From NCBI GenBank assembly GCA_937863915.1, contig CALMID010000314.1, positions 1 through 13,504 on the forward strand: a stretch of DNA of 13,504 nt, in the 5' to 3' direction. The number at the start of each line of letters is the position of its first letter. The first letter of the stretch is position 1. Of the stretch, positions 7,621 through 13,504 are shown in pieces. A program made the position numbers and the translations under genes. This DNA comes from an uncultured Pseudomonas sp. (GTDB lineage: Bacteria; Pseudomonadota; Gammaproteobacteria; Pseudomonadales; Pseudomonadaceae). Below the pieces are notes generated by a model. It did no database searches and was not told the origin of the DNA. It saw only the letters and a program-made list of their open reading frames with translations.

Positions 7621-8233
7621 GCCCACCATTGAGCTCGCCCTCGGCATGTCGCAGCACCACGCCCGCCGAATGCACGGCCAGCCCTGCCATAAGCATGGCC
7701 ACCAGCAGATCAGGCCAGGCGCTGCCGGTGCCGAACACCCCCAGCGCGGCCGCCAATACGGCCAGGTTGCCAAGGGCATCGTTGCGCGAGCACAACCAGA
7801 CACTGCGCATGTTGCTATCGCCCTGGCGGTAGGCATAGAGCATTGTCGCGACGCCCACATTGGCCAGCAGTGCCAGCGTACCCACCACACCCATGGTCGG
7901 CGCACTGGGCACATCCCCCTGCCAGGCCTGCCACAGCGCCGCGCCCAACACGCCAAGGCCGAACACCAGCATGCTGAAGGCCTTGAACTGGGCCGCGCGG
8001 GCACGCCAGGTCAGCGCCATACCCAGCACCCAGAGGCTGATCGCGTAGTTGGCGCTGTCGCCGAGAAAATCCAGCGAGTCAGCCAGCAGCGAGATCGAGC
8101 CTGCCTTGAGACCGGCGCCGATTTCGACCAGAAACATGGCCAGGTTGACGAGCAGCGCAATCCACAGAATACGCCGGTAGCGGCCGTCGTCGTGGCGCGG
8201 AGCCGAGTCGTGATTGCAGCAATTAGCGCCCAT
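7604..8233 (-). CDS. CDF-like cation efflux transporter, short form
   Basis: A 209-residue inner-membrane protein with about six predicted helices, resembling cation diffusion facilitators that swap cytoplasmic divalent metal for protons. The N-terminus is MGANCCNHD, a short Cys/His-rich stretch. Helix 2 has LLADSLDFLGDSANY, giving D55-x3-D59. Helix 5 has WLCSRNDALGN, giving C148-x3-D152. These align with the two His-x3-Asp pairs of zinc exporters such as ZitB, so two His ligands appear replaced by Asp and Cys. After helix 6 the chain ends with GGHDHAH, so the usual cytoplasmic C-terminal domain is missing. GGAG lies seven bases before the ATG on the minus strand. It diverges from a MerR regulator and overlaps DUF3703. 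Metal specificity is unknown. Confidence 0.9.
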   Translation of the reverse strand: MGANCCNHDSAPRHDDGRYRRILWIALLVNLAMFLVEIGAGLKAGSISLLADSLDFLGDSANYAISLWVLGMALTWRARAAQFKAFSMLVFGLGVLGAALWQAWQGDVPSAPTMGVVGTLALLANVGVATMLYAYRQGDSNMRSVWLCSRNDALGNLAVLAAALGVFGTGSAWPDLLVAMLMAGLAVHSAGVVLRHAEGELNGGHDHAH

Positions 8234-8248
8234 TTGGCATCTCCGTAT

Positions 8249-8279
8249 TTGACATGCAGACTAGGCTAAAGCCTGTAGT
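8249..8279 (+). promoter_or_regulatory. Possible merR-type regulator promoter
   Basis: A perfect TTGACA (8249-8254) lies 19 bases before TGTAGT (8274-8279, four of six matches to TATAAT). Its -10 would overlap the operator dyad, allowing autoregulation. Against it, the predicted start (about 8286) is at or inside the GGAG ribosome site (8286-8289), so the true start may lie slightly upstream and this assignment is weak. Confidence 0.35.
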
Positions 8280-8293
8280 AACTACGGAGTCAA
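8263..8293 (-). promoter_or_regulatory. MerR-type operator and promoter of the transporter/DUF3703 operon
   Basis: On the minus strand TTGACT (8293-8288) is separated by 19 bases from TAGCCT (8268-8263). The spacer contains the near-perfect dyad GTAGT-A-ACTAC (8275-8285, plus-strand reading). A long 19-20 base spacer holding a dyad of the form CTGTAGT...ACTAC is characteristic of promoters activated by MerR-family metal sensors, which untwist the spacer when metal binds. The start of transcription would fall near 8256, leaving a short leader with the GGAG ribosome site. The -10 box is poor, as expected for an activator-dependent promoter. Confidence 0.72.
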
Positions 8294-8294
8294 C

Positions 8295-8705
8295 ATGAGC
8301 AAGCCACTGACCATCGGCGTGCTGGCGCGTGAGAGCGGCGTCAATCTGGAGACCATCCGCTTCTACGAGCGCAGTGGCCTGCTACCGGAACCCCAACGCA
8401 GCCCCTCCGGCTATCGCCACTATCAGGAACAGGACGTGCGGCGCCTGCGCTTTATCCGCCGCGGCCGCGAACTTGGCTTCAGTCTGGAGGAGATCCGCAG
8501 CCTGCTGGACCTTGCCGCCCACCCCGAGCGCCCCTGCGCCAGCGCCGACCAAATGGTGCGTGAGCATCTGGACAGCATCGCCACGCGCATCCGCGACCTG
8601 CAGAACATGCAGGCCGAACTCGGCAAGCTGGCCGGCTGCCAGAGTGGTCATGCCGAGCACTGCCGCCTGCTGGAAGCGCTCGATGACCGCCACTGCTGCG
8701 ATTGA
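8295..8705 (+). CDS. MerR-family metal-responsive transcriptional regulator
   Basis: A 136-residue MerR-family activator/repressor. The winged-helix domain is clear: TIGVLARESGVNLETIRFYE (6-25), then GLLPEP, SGYRHY (38-43), and the dimerisation-leading RRGRELGFSLEEI (55-67). The long dimer helix begins after C81. The metal loop is C115-QSG-H119-AEH-C123, followed by a C-terminal His-Cys-Cys. C81, C115, H119 and C123 correspond in position to the zinc ligands of ZntR (79, 115, 119, 124), and the Cys triad is also shared with MerR and CadR/PbrR types, so the metal could be Zn, Cd, Pb or Hg. GGAG lies five bases before the ATG. It is divergent from the transporter it most likely controls and converges on the lipoprotein gene with a five-base gap. 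Confidence 0.93.
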   Translation: MSKPLTIGVLARESGVNLETIRFYERSGLLPEPQRSPSGYRHYQEQDVRRLRFIRRGRELGFSLEEIRSLLDLAAHPERPCASADQMVREHLDSIATRIRDLQNMQAELGKLAGCQSGHAEHCRLLEALDDRHCCD

Positions 8706-8710
8706 GCGGT

Positions 8711-9154
8711 TCAGCGACTCCAGTCGTCGACCAGGGCATTGGCCTCGGCCAGCGAATCAAAGCCCGTCAGGGCGAGCCGGCCATCACTGATCGGCTCGCG
8801 GATGATCGGCGCCATGCGCAGTTCCCCGTCGATCAGAATCGCCAGCGGCTGGCCGATCTGAGTGGCGGTGATACTGGCCAGCAGCGCCTGAGCCGAGGGC
8901 GACAGGCTGAGCAACACCACCGCCTGCCCATCGCCGCCCACCAGCACCTCGGCCTGCTCGATATCGTTCTGGCTGAGCACCGGCTGTTCGGCGACCCACA
9001 GCTGCACGCCACTATGCCGGTCGGTCATCTGCCGCAGTCCCTCGCCCGCCTCTGTTTGTGCGCTGTGCATGCCCAGACTATGCCGGACCGGCTCGCTGTC
9101 CGTGGCACAGCCGGCCAGCAGCACCAGCGCCAGAGCACACAAGCCCTGCCTCAT
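8711..9154 (-). CDS. Lipoprotein resembling the SecD P1-head subdomain
   Basis: A 147-residue predicted lipoprotein with signal peptide MRQGLCALALVLLAGC; the lipobox is LAGC with Cys at 16. The mature part resembles the periplasmic P1-head subdomain of SecD/SecDF: VVLLSLSPSAQALLASIT, then a Thr-x-x-x-Gly-x-x-LAILIDGELRMAP segment, then ISDGRLALTGFDSLAEANALV. In SecD this part helps pull exported proteins through the translocon; here it is free of the membrane channel domains, so only the fold is inferred, not a role in secretion. Asp follows the lipidated Cys only at +3 (Cys-Ala-Thr-Asp), so outer-membrane sorting is likely. The ATG overlaps the stop of the DJ-1 gene (ATGA), implying translational coupling. 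I see no terminator before the convergent merR-type gene. Confidence 0.82.
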   Translation of the reverse strand: MRQGLCALALVLLAGCATDSEPVRHSLGMHSAQTEAGEGLRQMTDRHSGVQLWVAEQPVLSQNDIEQAEVLVGGDGQAVVLLSLSPSAQALLASITATQIGQPLAILIDGELRMAPIIREPISDGRLALTGFDSLAEANALVDDWSR

Positions 9155-9708
9155 GGACGCACCAGCATGGCGTCGGCGACCTGCTGACGCACGGCCTTGC
9201 CACGCAGTTGCTCGACCAGGGTCAGGGCAAACTCCAGCGCACTGGCCGGGCCCTGGGCGGTGATGCAGTTGCCGTCGACCACCACCGGCTGATCGACGAA
9301 GGTGCAGCCCGACAGGCGCTCGCTGAAACTCGGGTAGCAGGTCATGCGCCGCTGCTTGAGCACGCCGAAGGCCTGCAGCGCCAGCGCCGGGGCGGCGCAG
9401 ATGGCAGCGAACAATTTGCCGGCCCTGGCCTGGCGCACCACCAGCTCGCCCAGCGGAGCATGCTCGGCCAGCGCCTGGGCACCGGGCATGCCGCCCGGCA
9501 GGGCAATCAGGTCGAACTCCTGGGCCAGCACGTCCATCAACATGGCATCGGCAGTCAGGCGCGAACCACGGGCGCAGGTGACCATGCGCCGGCTCTCGAT
9601 GCTGGCCACCACCACCTCGACCTCGGCGCGCCGCAGCACGTCGATCAGGGTCACGCTTTCAATGTCTTCCACACCGTCGGCGACGGCGATCAGGGCACGC
9701 TTGCTCAT
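9151..9708 (-). CDS. DJ-1/PfpI (YajL-like) family protein
   Basis: A 185-residue cytoplasmic protein of the DJ-1/PfpI superfamily, close in plan to YajL and human DJ-1. These proteins protect against oxidative and carbonyl stress and have been described as chaperones, glyoxalases or deglycases; the last role is debated. Visible hallmarks are GVEDIE at 12-17, where Glu17 matches DJ-1 Glu18, the LPGGMPGA loop (70-77), and the nucleophile elbow AAICAAPA with Cys104 (DJ-1 Cys106). Tyr125 in MTCYPS stands where DJ-1 has His126, as in YajL. GGAG lies five bases before the ATG. It is the first gene of a two-gene minus-strand operon and shares a four-base overlap with the SecD-head-like lipoprotein. 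Confidence 0.94.
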   Translation of the reverse strand: MSKRALIAVADGVEDIESVTLIDVLRRAEVEVVVASIESRRMVTCARGSRLTADAMLMDVLAQEFDLIALPGGMPGAQALAEHAPLGELVVRQARAGKLFAAICAAPALALQAFGVLKQRRMTCYPSFSERLSGCTFVDQPVVVDGNCITAQGPASALEFALTLVEQLRGKAVRQQVADAMLVRP

Positions 9709-9734
9709 GGCAACTCCGCTGGGCAGTGAGCGGC

Positions 9735-11333
9735 TCAGTATTTGAACTGGCCGACGATACCTTCCAGGCGGTGGGCGTTCTCGCCAGCATGACGACCGCG
9801 CTGCAAGGTGGTGTCTGCCAACTCTACCGTGCGTCCGGCCTCATCGCTAAGACTACTGATGCGCCGGTTGATCTCCTCGCTGACCAGCGACTGTTCGCGG
9901 GCGGCCTCGGCAATCTGCAGGCTGCGCTCGGACACCGCGGCGACCCGAGCACTGATATTGCGCAGCGCCTGCCCAGCCCCCTCGGCCTGGGCGACACCAT
10001 GCTCGGCATGCTGGCGACTTTCCTCCATCACGGCGACAGCCTCGCGAGATGACCTCTGCAGGCGATCGATCATGCCGTTGATTTCCTCGGTGGAGGCCTG
10101 GGTGCGGCTGGCCAGGGTGCGGACTTCATCGGCGACCACGGCAAAACCACGCCCCTGCTCGCCCGCACGGGCCGCCTCGATGGCCGCATTGAGCGCCAGC
10201 AGATTGGTCTGATCGGCGATGGTACGGATCACTTCGAGCACGCCGCCGATTTCCCGCGAATGGCCCTCCAGCTCCTCGATCACCTGCGCCGCCCTGAGCA
10301 CTTCAGCGGCCAGCACACGGATATCGGCGATGGTCGCATCGACCACCTGGATCGCACTGTGTGCCTCCCGATTGGCATCGGCGGTCTGCGCCGAACTGTC
10401 GTGGGCATGCTCGGCAACGCCCTGCACGGTCATGGCCATCTCGTTGACCGCCGTGGCCACCTGCTCGACCTCGACCCGCAGCACTTCGGCACTCTGCTCG
10501 GCGGCCTGGGCGTCGCTGACCAGCTGTGTGGAGGAATGATCGAGGGTATGCGCTACCTCGGCCACCGTGGCGATCTGCTGACGCAGGCCGGCCACAAAGC
10601 GGTTGAAGGCACTGACCACCGCACCAATCTCATCCTCGGCATCCTGACGAATTTCCCGGGTCAGATCGCCACTGCCGTCAGCCAGGCGGTCCAGGGAACG
10701 GCTGAGGCGACGGATGGGCGGCAGCACACGCAGATGGATCAGCCAAGTGCTGCCGATGATCACCGCTACCACCAGCGACCAAGCCAGCAGGGACGTAAAG
10801 CGCAAGCTGTCACGCCGCTCATCTGCGCGCCTGCCAACATCCGCGTAATCCTTGCCCAGTGGTTCTTGCAACTCGGCAAAGCGGGCAATCACCTCGGCGG
10901 AATGGGCATCAAACTCACTCATGACCTGATCACCAGCAGCCTTTCCGGCACTGCTGTAGGCCTCGAACATGCGCTCTCCCACGCGGTTCAGCTCATCCAC
11001 CGGGCCGCGCAACTTCTGCACGGTGGTCGCATATTCAGGCGCCAGGCGAGCCAGTTGATCCAGCAGACTCAACGCCTCGCGGTAGTTGGCGGCAGCCTCC
11101 TGCACAGGCTCGCGCTCCTGAGTCAGGCTGGCATCGGTGTAGAACTGCTGCACCTGAGCCAGGTGATAGCGCAATTCCTGCGTCAGCTCTCGCGCCTCAC
11201 TCAGCTGCGCCGAGCGTTGATCGATCTCATCCAGGGCGCCAATTTCGATCGAAACCCAGACGGAAAGACCAATCGCCAGCGCCACCACCACCAGGGCGCT
11301 GCCCCACATCACCCGCACAATACTGAAGTTCAT
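9735..11333 (-). CDS. Methyl-accepting chemotaxis protein
   Basis: A 532-residue transmembrane chemoreceptor. The order is: membrane helix 1 (about 8-31), a periplasmic sensing domain of about 147 residues (32-178) that looks all-helical and four-helix-bundle-like, membrane helix 2 (about 179-200), a HAMP domain (about 201-255; [19 protein letters not shown]), and the cytoplasmic signalling coiled coil. The conserved hairpin tip is at about 365-412 ([20 protein letters not shown], then [15 protein letters not shown]), which binds CheA and CheW. There is no C-terminal pentapeptide for CheR docking. The periplasmic segment has [11 protein letters not shown] (61-71), a motif seen in other pseudomonad receptors. 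The ligand is unknown. GAGG lies seven bases before the ATG. A FliA-like promoter lies just upstream. Confidence 0.96.
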   Translation of the reverse strand: MNFSIVRVMWGSALVVVALAIGLSVWVSIEIGALDEIDQRSAQLSEARELTQELRYHLAQVQQFYTDASLTQEREPVQEAAANYREALSLLDQLARLAPEYATTVQKLRGPVDELNRVGERMFEAYSSAGKAAGDQVMSEFDAHSAEVIARFAELQEPLGKDYADVGRRADERRDSLRFTSLLAWSLVVAVIIGSTWLIHLRVLPPIRRLSRSLDRLADGSGDLTREIRQDAEDEIGAVVSAFNRFVAGLRQQIATVAEVAHTLDHSSTQLVSDAQAAEQSAEVLRVEVEQVATAVNEMAMTVQGVAEHAHDSSAQTADANREAHSAIQVVDATIADIRVLAAEVLRAAQVIEELEGHSREIGGVLEVIRTIADQTNLLALNAAIEAARAGEQGRGFAVVADEVRTLASRTQASTEEINGMIDRLQRSSREAVAVMEESRQHAEHGVAQAEGAGQALRNISARVAAVSERSLQIAEAAREQSLVSEEINRRISSLSDEAGRTVELADTTLQRGRHAGENAHRLEGIVGQFKY

Positions 11334-11365
11334 GCACCACCCTCAAAACGCATAGCCTTATAGGT

Positions 11366-11392
11366 TTAGCGGCTTACCACAGAAATCCTGAA
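11366..11392 (-). promoter_or_regulatory. Candidate FliA (sigma-28) promoter of the chemoreceptor gene
   Basis: On the minus strand GCCGCTAA (11373-11366) differs at one base from the FliA -10 consensus GCCGATAA. Eleven bases upstream, TTCAGGAT (11392-11385) partly matches the -35 consensus TAAAGTTT. The start would lie about 26 bases before the chemoreceptor ATG. Motility-class control fits the gene, but the -35 match is only partial. Confidence 0.5.
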
Positions 11393-11410
11393 CGGTTCTG
11401 ATGAAATATA

Positions 11411-11512
11411 AACGGCAGTATTCGCCTCGGCTGGTGGACGGCCAAGCGCAGCCGTTATCGACCTTGGTCGAATGGCCAAAACTCCGACAGGCTGACGCCT
11501 GGGTCAGTTTTT
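11411..11512 (+). other. Inverted-repeat-rich segment, possible structured leader
   Basis: Several complementary arms overlap. AACGGC (11411-11416) can pair with GCCGTT (11451-11456), and CGGCTG (11428-11433) with CAGCCG (11449-11454). CTTGGTC (11463-11469) can pair either back to GGCCAAG (11440-11446) or forward to GGCCAA (11474-11479). Then CTGAC (11492-11496) and GTCAG (11503-11507) form a hairpin followed by five T, like a weak terminator. I recognise no known riboswitch, and the apparent main promoter lies downstream, so transcription of this segment is uncertain. Confidence 0.3.
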
Positions 11513-11528
11513 CGCCACACCGGTGAGC

Positions 11529-11537
11529 TGCTATGAT
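11529..11537 (+). promoter_or_regulatory. Extended -10 promoter for the NCS2 permease gene
   Basis: TG-C-TATGAT (11529-11537) is an extended -10 element with five of six matches to TATAAT. No good -35 lies 17 bases upstream; that position falls in a T-rich run, as is common with extended -10 promoters. Transcription would start near 11544 and give a leader of about 100 bases. Confidence 0.55.
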
Positions 11538-11633
11538 TCGCCGCTTTTGCGCAGGGACTCGCGTCGATATTCGGCATGCCGGCACAGCCTGTGCTTGCCT
11601 GATGCCTATCGTTCACTGGCACTGCCACGCCCC

Positions 11634-11645
11634 AGGGGAATCCCC
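11634..11645 (+). promoter_or_regulatory. Ribosome site of the permease gene inside an inverted repeat
   Basis: The probable Shine-Dalgarno AGGGGAA (11634-11640) is part of GGGG-AAT-CCCC (11635-11645), which abuts the ATG. Pairing of these arms would hide the ribosome site. The three-base loop makes the hairpin small, so any effect is uncertain. Confidence 0.4.
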
Positions 11646-12941
11646 ATGCTGGAAAAGCTGTTCCAACTCAAGGCACACGACACCACCGTGCGCACCGAAA
11701 TCCTGGCCGGTCTGACCACCTTCCTGACCATGGCCTACATCCTCTTCGTCAACCCGGCCATCCTCGGCGAGACCGGCATGGACAAGGGGGCGGTGTTCGT
11801 CGCCACCTGCCTGGCGGCGGCCATCGGTTCGGCCATCATGGGCCTGATCGCCAACTACCCGATCGCCCTCGCCCCCGGCATGGGCCTGAACGCCTTCTTC
11901 ACTTACAGCGTGGTCCTGCACATGGGCTACAGCTGGCAGGTAGCCCTGGGCGCGGTGTTCATTTCCGCCACCCTGTTCTTTGCCCTGTCGGCGCTGCGTA
12001 TCCGCGAGTGGATCGTCAACAGCATTCCACTGCCGCTGCGCTCGGCCATCACCGCCGGCATCGGCCTGTTCCTTGCGCTGATCGCCCTCAAGGAAGCCGG
12101 CCTGGTGGTGGACAATCCGGCCACCCTGGTAGGCCTCGGCGATCTCACCGCACCCGGCCCGCTGCTGGCCATGCTCGGCTTCTTCATCATCGTCGCCCTG
12201 GAAGCGCGCCGCGTCACCGGCGCGGTGATGATCGGCATTCTCGCCGTCACCGCCATTGCCATCGCCCTGGGCGTGACCCAGTTCGGCGGCATTGTCTCCA
12301 TGCCGCCTTCGATCGCGCCGACCTTCCTCCAGCTGGATATCGCCGGCGCGCTGGACGTGGGCATGATCAGCGTGATCTTCGCCTTCCTCTTCGTCGACCT
12401 GTTCGACAACACCGGCACCCTGATCGCCGTGGCCAAGCGCGCCGGCCTGATGCGGGCCGACGGTCACCTGCCGAAGATGGGCCGCGCGCTGATCGCCGAC
12501 AGCACGGCAGCCATGGGCGGCTCGCTGCTCGGCACCTCCACCACCACCAGCTATATCGAGTCGGCCTCGGGCGTCGCCGCCGGCGGACGCACCGGCCTGA
12601 CCGCCTGCGTGGTCGCCGGACTGTTCCTGCTCAGCCTGTTCTTCGCCCCGCTGGCCGGCACCGTGCCGGCCTTCGCCACGGCACCGGCGCTGCTGTTCGT
12701 CGCGGTACTGATGACCTCGGGCCTGGCCGAAATCGACTGGGATGACATCACCGTCGCCGCGCCAGTGGTGATCACCGCCCTGGCCATGCCGCTGACCTTC
12801 TCGATTGCCAACGGCATCGCCTTCGGCTTCATCAGCTGGGTACTGATCAAGGCCCTGGCCGGGCGCTTCAAGGACCTCAATCCGGCGCTGGTCGTGCTCG
12901 CCGCCCTGTTCATCATCAAATTCGGTTTCTTCCCTGCATGA
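11646..12941 (+). CDS. NCS2-family purine permease (AzgA/adenine-guanine-hypoxanthine type)
   Basis: A 431-residue inner-membrane proton symporter of the AzgA branch of the NCS2 (nucleobase-cation symporter 2) family, which takes up adenine, guanine or hypoxanthine. It has the expected 12-14 membrane segments and family motifs: [17 protein letters not shown] near residues 21-37, APGMGLNA near 76-83, [11 protein letters not shown] with Asp254-Asn255, and [14 protein letters not shown]. The ATG at 11646 is chosen because family similarity starts at MLEKLFQLK and AGGGGAA lies just upstream; the frame is open further back, but that extension looks non-coding. The ribosome site sits in a GGGG-AAT-CCCC inverted repeat. 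The stop overlaps the trmA start by four bases. A similar transporter-trmA order is, as I remember, present in P. aeruginosa. Exact substrate is not determined. Confidence 0.94.
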   Translation: MLEKLFQLKAHDTTVRTEILAGLTTFLTMAYILFVNPAILGETGMDKGAVFVATCLAAAIGSAIMGLIANYPIALAPGMGLNAFFTYSVVLHMGYSWQVALGAVFISATLFFALSALRIREWIVNSIPLPLRSAITAGIGLFLALIALKEAGLVVDNPATLVGLGDLTAPGPLLAMLGFFIIVALEARRVTGAVMIGILAVTAIAIALGVTQFGGIVSMPPSIAPTFLQLDIAGALDVGMISVIFAFLFVDLFDNTGTLIAVAKRAGLMRADGHLPKMGRALIADSTAAMGGSLLGTSTTTSYIESASGVAAGGRTGLTACVVAGLFLLSLFFAPLAGTVPAFATAPALLFVAVLMTSGLAEIDWDDITVAAPVVITALAMPLTFSIANGIAFGFISWVLIKALAGRFKDLNPALVVLAALFIIKFGFFPA

Positions 12942-13504
12942 GTCAGCTCCGTGATCCGGCGGCCTACGCCGCGCAACTGCAAGACAAGGTCGCGCGCCTG
13001 CGCGAGCTGCTCGCCCCCTTCGCCGCGCCCGAGCCGGAAGTGTTCGACTCGCCGATCGAGCATTACCGCCTGCGGGCCGAATTCCGCCTGTGGCGCGAAG
13101 CCGGTGAACGCCACTACGCCATGTTCGAGGCCGGGGACAAGCACACACCGATCCTGATCGAGCAGTTCCCCATCGCCAGCGCCGCCATCAATGCCCTGAT
13201 GCCACCGCTCAAGGCGGCCTGGCAGGCCAGCGAAGTGCTGTCGCACAAGCTGTTCCAGGTCGAATTCCTCACCACCCTGGCCGGCGATGCCCTGATCACC
13301 CTGTGCTATCACCGCCAGCTGGATGCCGCCTGGCAGGCCGAGGCCGAACAGCTTGCACAGCAACTGGGAGTGAGCCTGATCGGCCGGGCCCGTGGCCAGC
13401 GCCTGGTGATCGGCAAGGATTACGTGGAAGAAGAGCTGACAGTGGCCGGACGCGTATTCCGCTACCGCCAGCCGGAAGGCGCCTTCACCCAGCCCAACGG
13501 CGTG
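12938..13504 (+). CDS. trmA: tRNA (uracil-5-)-methyltransferase TrmA (3' truncated)
   Basis: The first 189 residues of TrmA, which uses SAM to make 5-methyluridine (ribothymidine) at U54 in the T-loop of tRNAs. The N-terminal part matches the family: [19 protein letters not shown] near residues 10-28, [15 protein letters not shown] (38-52), then [23 protein letters not shown], and [19 protein letters not shown]. The visible end, FTQPN, is the conserved stretch just before the SAM-binding half; that half and the catalytic Cys lie beyond the window. The ATG overlaps the permease stop (ATGA) and has no Shine-Dalgarno site, so its translation is probably coupled to the permease. Confidence 0.96.
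   Translation, partial: MSQLRDPAAYAAQLQDKVARLRELLAPFAAPEPEVFDSPIEHYRLRAEFRLWREAGERHYAMFEAGDKHTPILIEQFPIASAAINALMPPLKAAWQASEVLSHKLFQVEFLTTLAGDALITLCYHRQLDAAWQAEAEQLAQQLGVSLIGRARGQRLVIGKDYVEEELTVAGRVFRYRQPEGAFTQPNGV

Larger units (their letters stand above)
11334..11645. other. Intergenic region (312 bases) between chemoreceptor and permease
   Basis: No gene is seen here on either strand. The left part holds the chemoreceptor's ribosome site and FliA-like promoter. The middle (11411-11512) is rich in inverted repeats. The right part holds an extended -10 promoter and a leader of about 100 bases for the permease gene. Confidence 0.7.

Noticed and set aside
7621..8004. N-terminal extension of the DUF3703 frame
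   Set aside because: The frame stays open far upstream inside the transporter gene, but that part is a shadow of the transporter; DUF3703 similarity begins just after the ATG at 7620.
7562..8269. 235-codon plus-strand open frame
   Set aside because: It is antisense to the CDF-like transporter; its composition is typical of a complementary-frame artefact.
9058..9729. 223-codon plus-strand open frame
   Set aside because: It is antisense to the DJ-1 gene and the start of the lipoprotein; no family features.
10260..11363. 367-codon plus-strand open frame
   Set aside because: It is antisense to the chemoreceptor, whose coding frame has full domain architecture.
11447..11462. PurR-box-like sequence upstream of the permease
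   Set aside because: Only a partial match to the enterobacterial PurR palindrome, and a matching PurR regulon is not expected in Pseudomonas.
11613..13148. 511-codon minus-strand open frame
   Set aside because: It lies opposite the NCS2 permease and trmA, is rich in Gly/Arg/Gln/His/Asp, and shows no recognisable domain; it is a GC-driven shadow.

Overview
The window is high-GC, densely coded bacterial chromosome. Gene content and protein sequences point to Pseudomonas: RlmG, MscL, a purine-permease/trmA pair, YdcH-type proteins, several c-di-GMP proteins and a 40-helix-type chemoreceptor. The genus is an inference from remembered protein similarity and gene order, not from a search. I see no insertion sequence, phage gene, CRISPR array, rRNA or tRNA. 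Genes at both edges are cut.

Layout, left to right. (1) 1-2604, plus strand: the 3' end of a GGDEF-EAL c-di-GMP protein, a small CopD-like membrane protein, and a DUF3313 lipoprotein ending at a strong bidirectional terminator. (2) 2617-3957, minus: a long-chain chromate transporter, ChrA, bracketed by terminators. (3) 4066-4672, minus: two tandem YdcH (DUF465) proteins, the downstream one with a Cys-rich tail. (4) 4776-7268, plus: a stand-alone EAL phosphodiesterase, the mechanosensitive channel MscL with its own terminator, and the 23S rRNA methyltransferase RlmG. (5) 7273-8705: a metal-response cassette. A MerR-family regulator is transcribed divergently from a small cation-diffusion-facilitator (CDF)-like transporter, whose 3' end overlaps a DUF3703 gene. 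A MerR-type operator with long-spacer promoter elements lies between them. (6) 8711-9708, minus: a DJ-1/PfpI protein translationally coupled (ATGA) to a lipoprotein resembling the SecD P1-head subdomain. (7) 9735-11333, minus: a methyl-accepting chemotaxis protein with a plausible FliA-type promoter. (8) 11646-13504, plus: an AzgA-type NCS2 purine permease whose stop overlaps the start of trmA, which runs off the window. It is preceded by a 312-base gap with an extended -10 promoter and several inverted repeats.

Most genes are ordinary core or near-core Pseudomonas genes. The most distinctive part is the MerR / CDF-like / DUF3703 cassette. The transporter has Asp-x3-Asp and Cys-x3-Asp where classical CDF zinc exporters have His-x3-Asp twice, it lacks the usual cytoplasmic C-terminal domain, and it is coupled to a gene of unknown function. 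The DJ-1 / SecD-head lipoprotein pair and the possible structured leader before the purine permease are the next most interesting. I did not find a clearly new multi-gene system beyond these.
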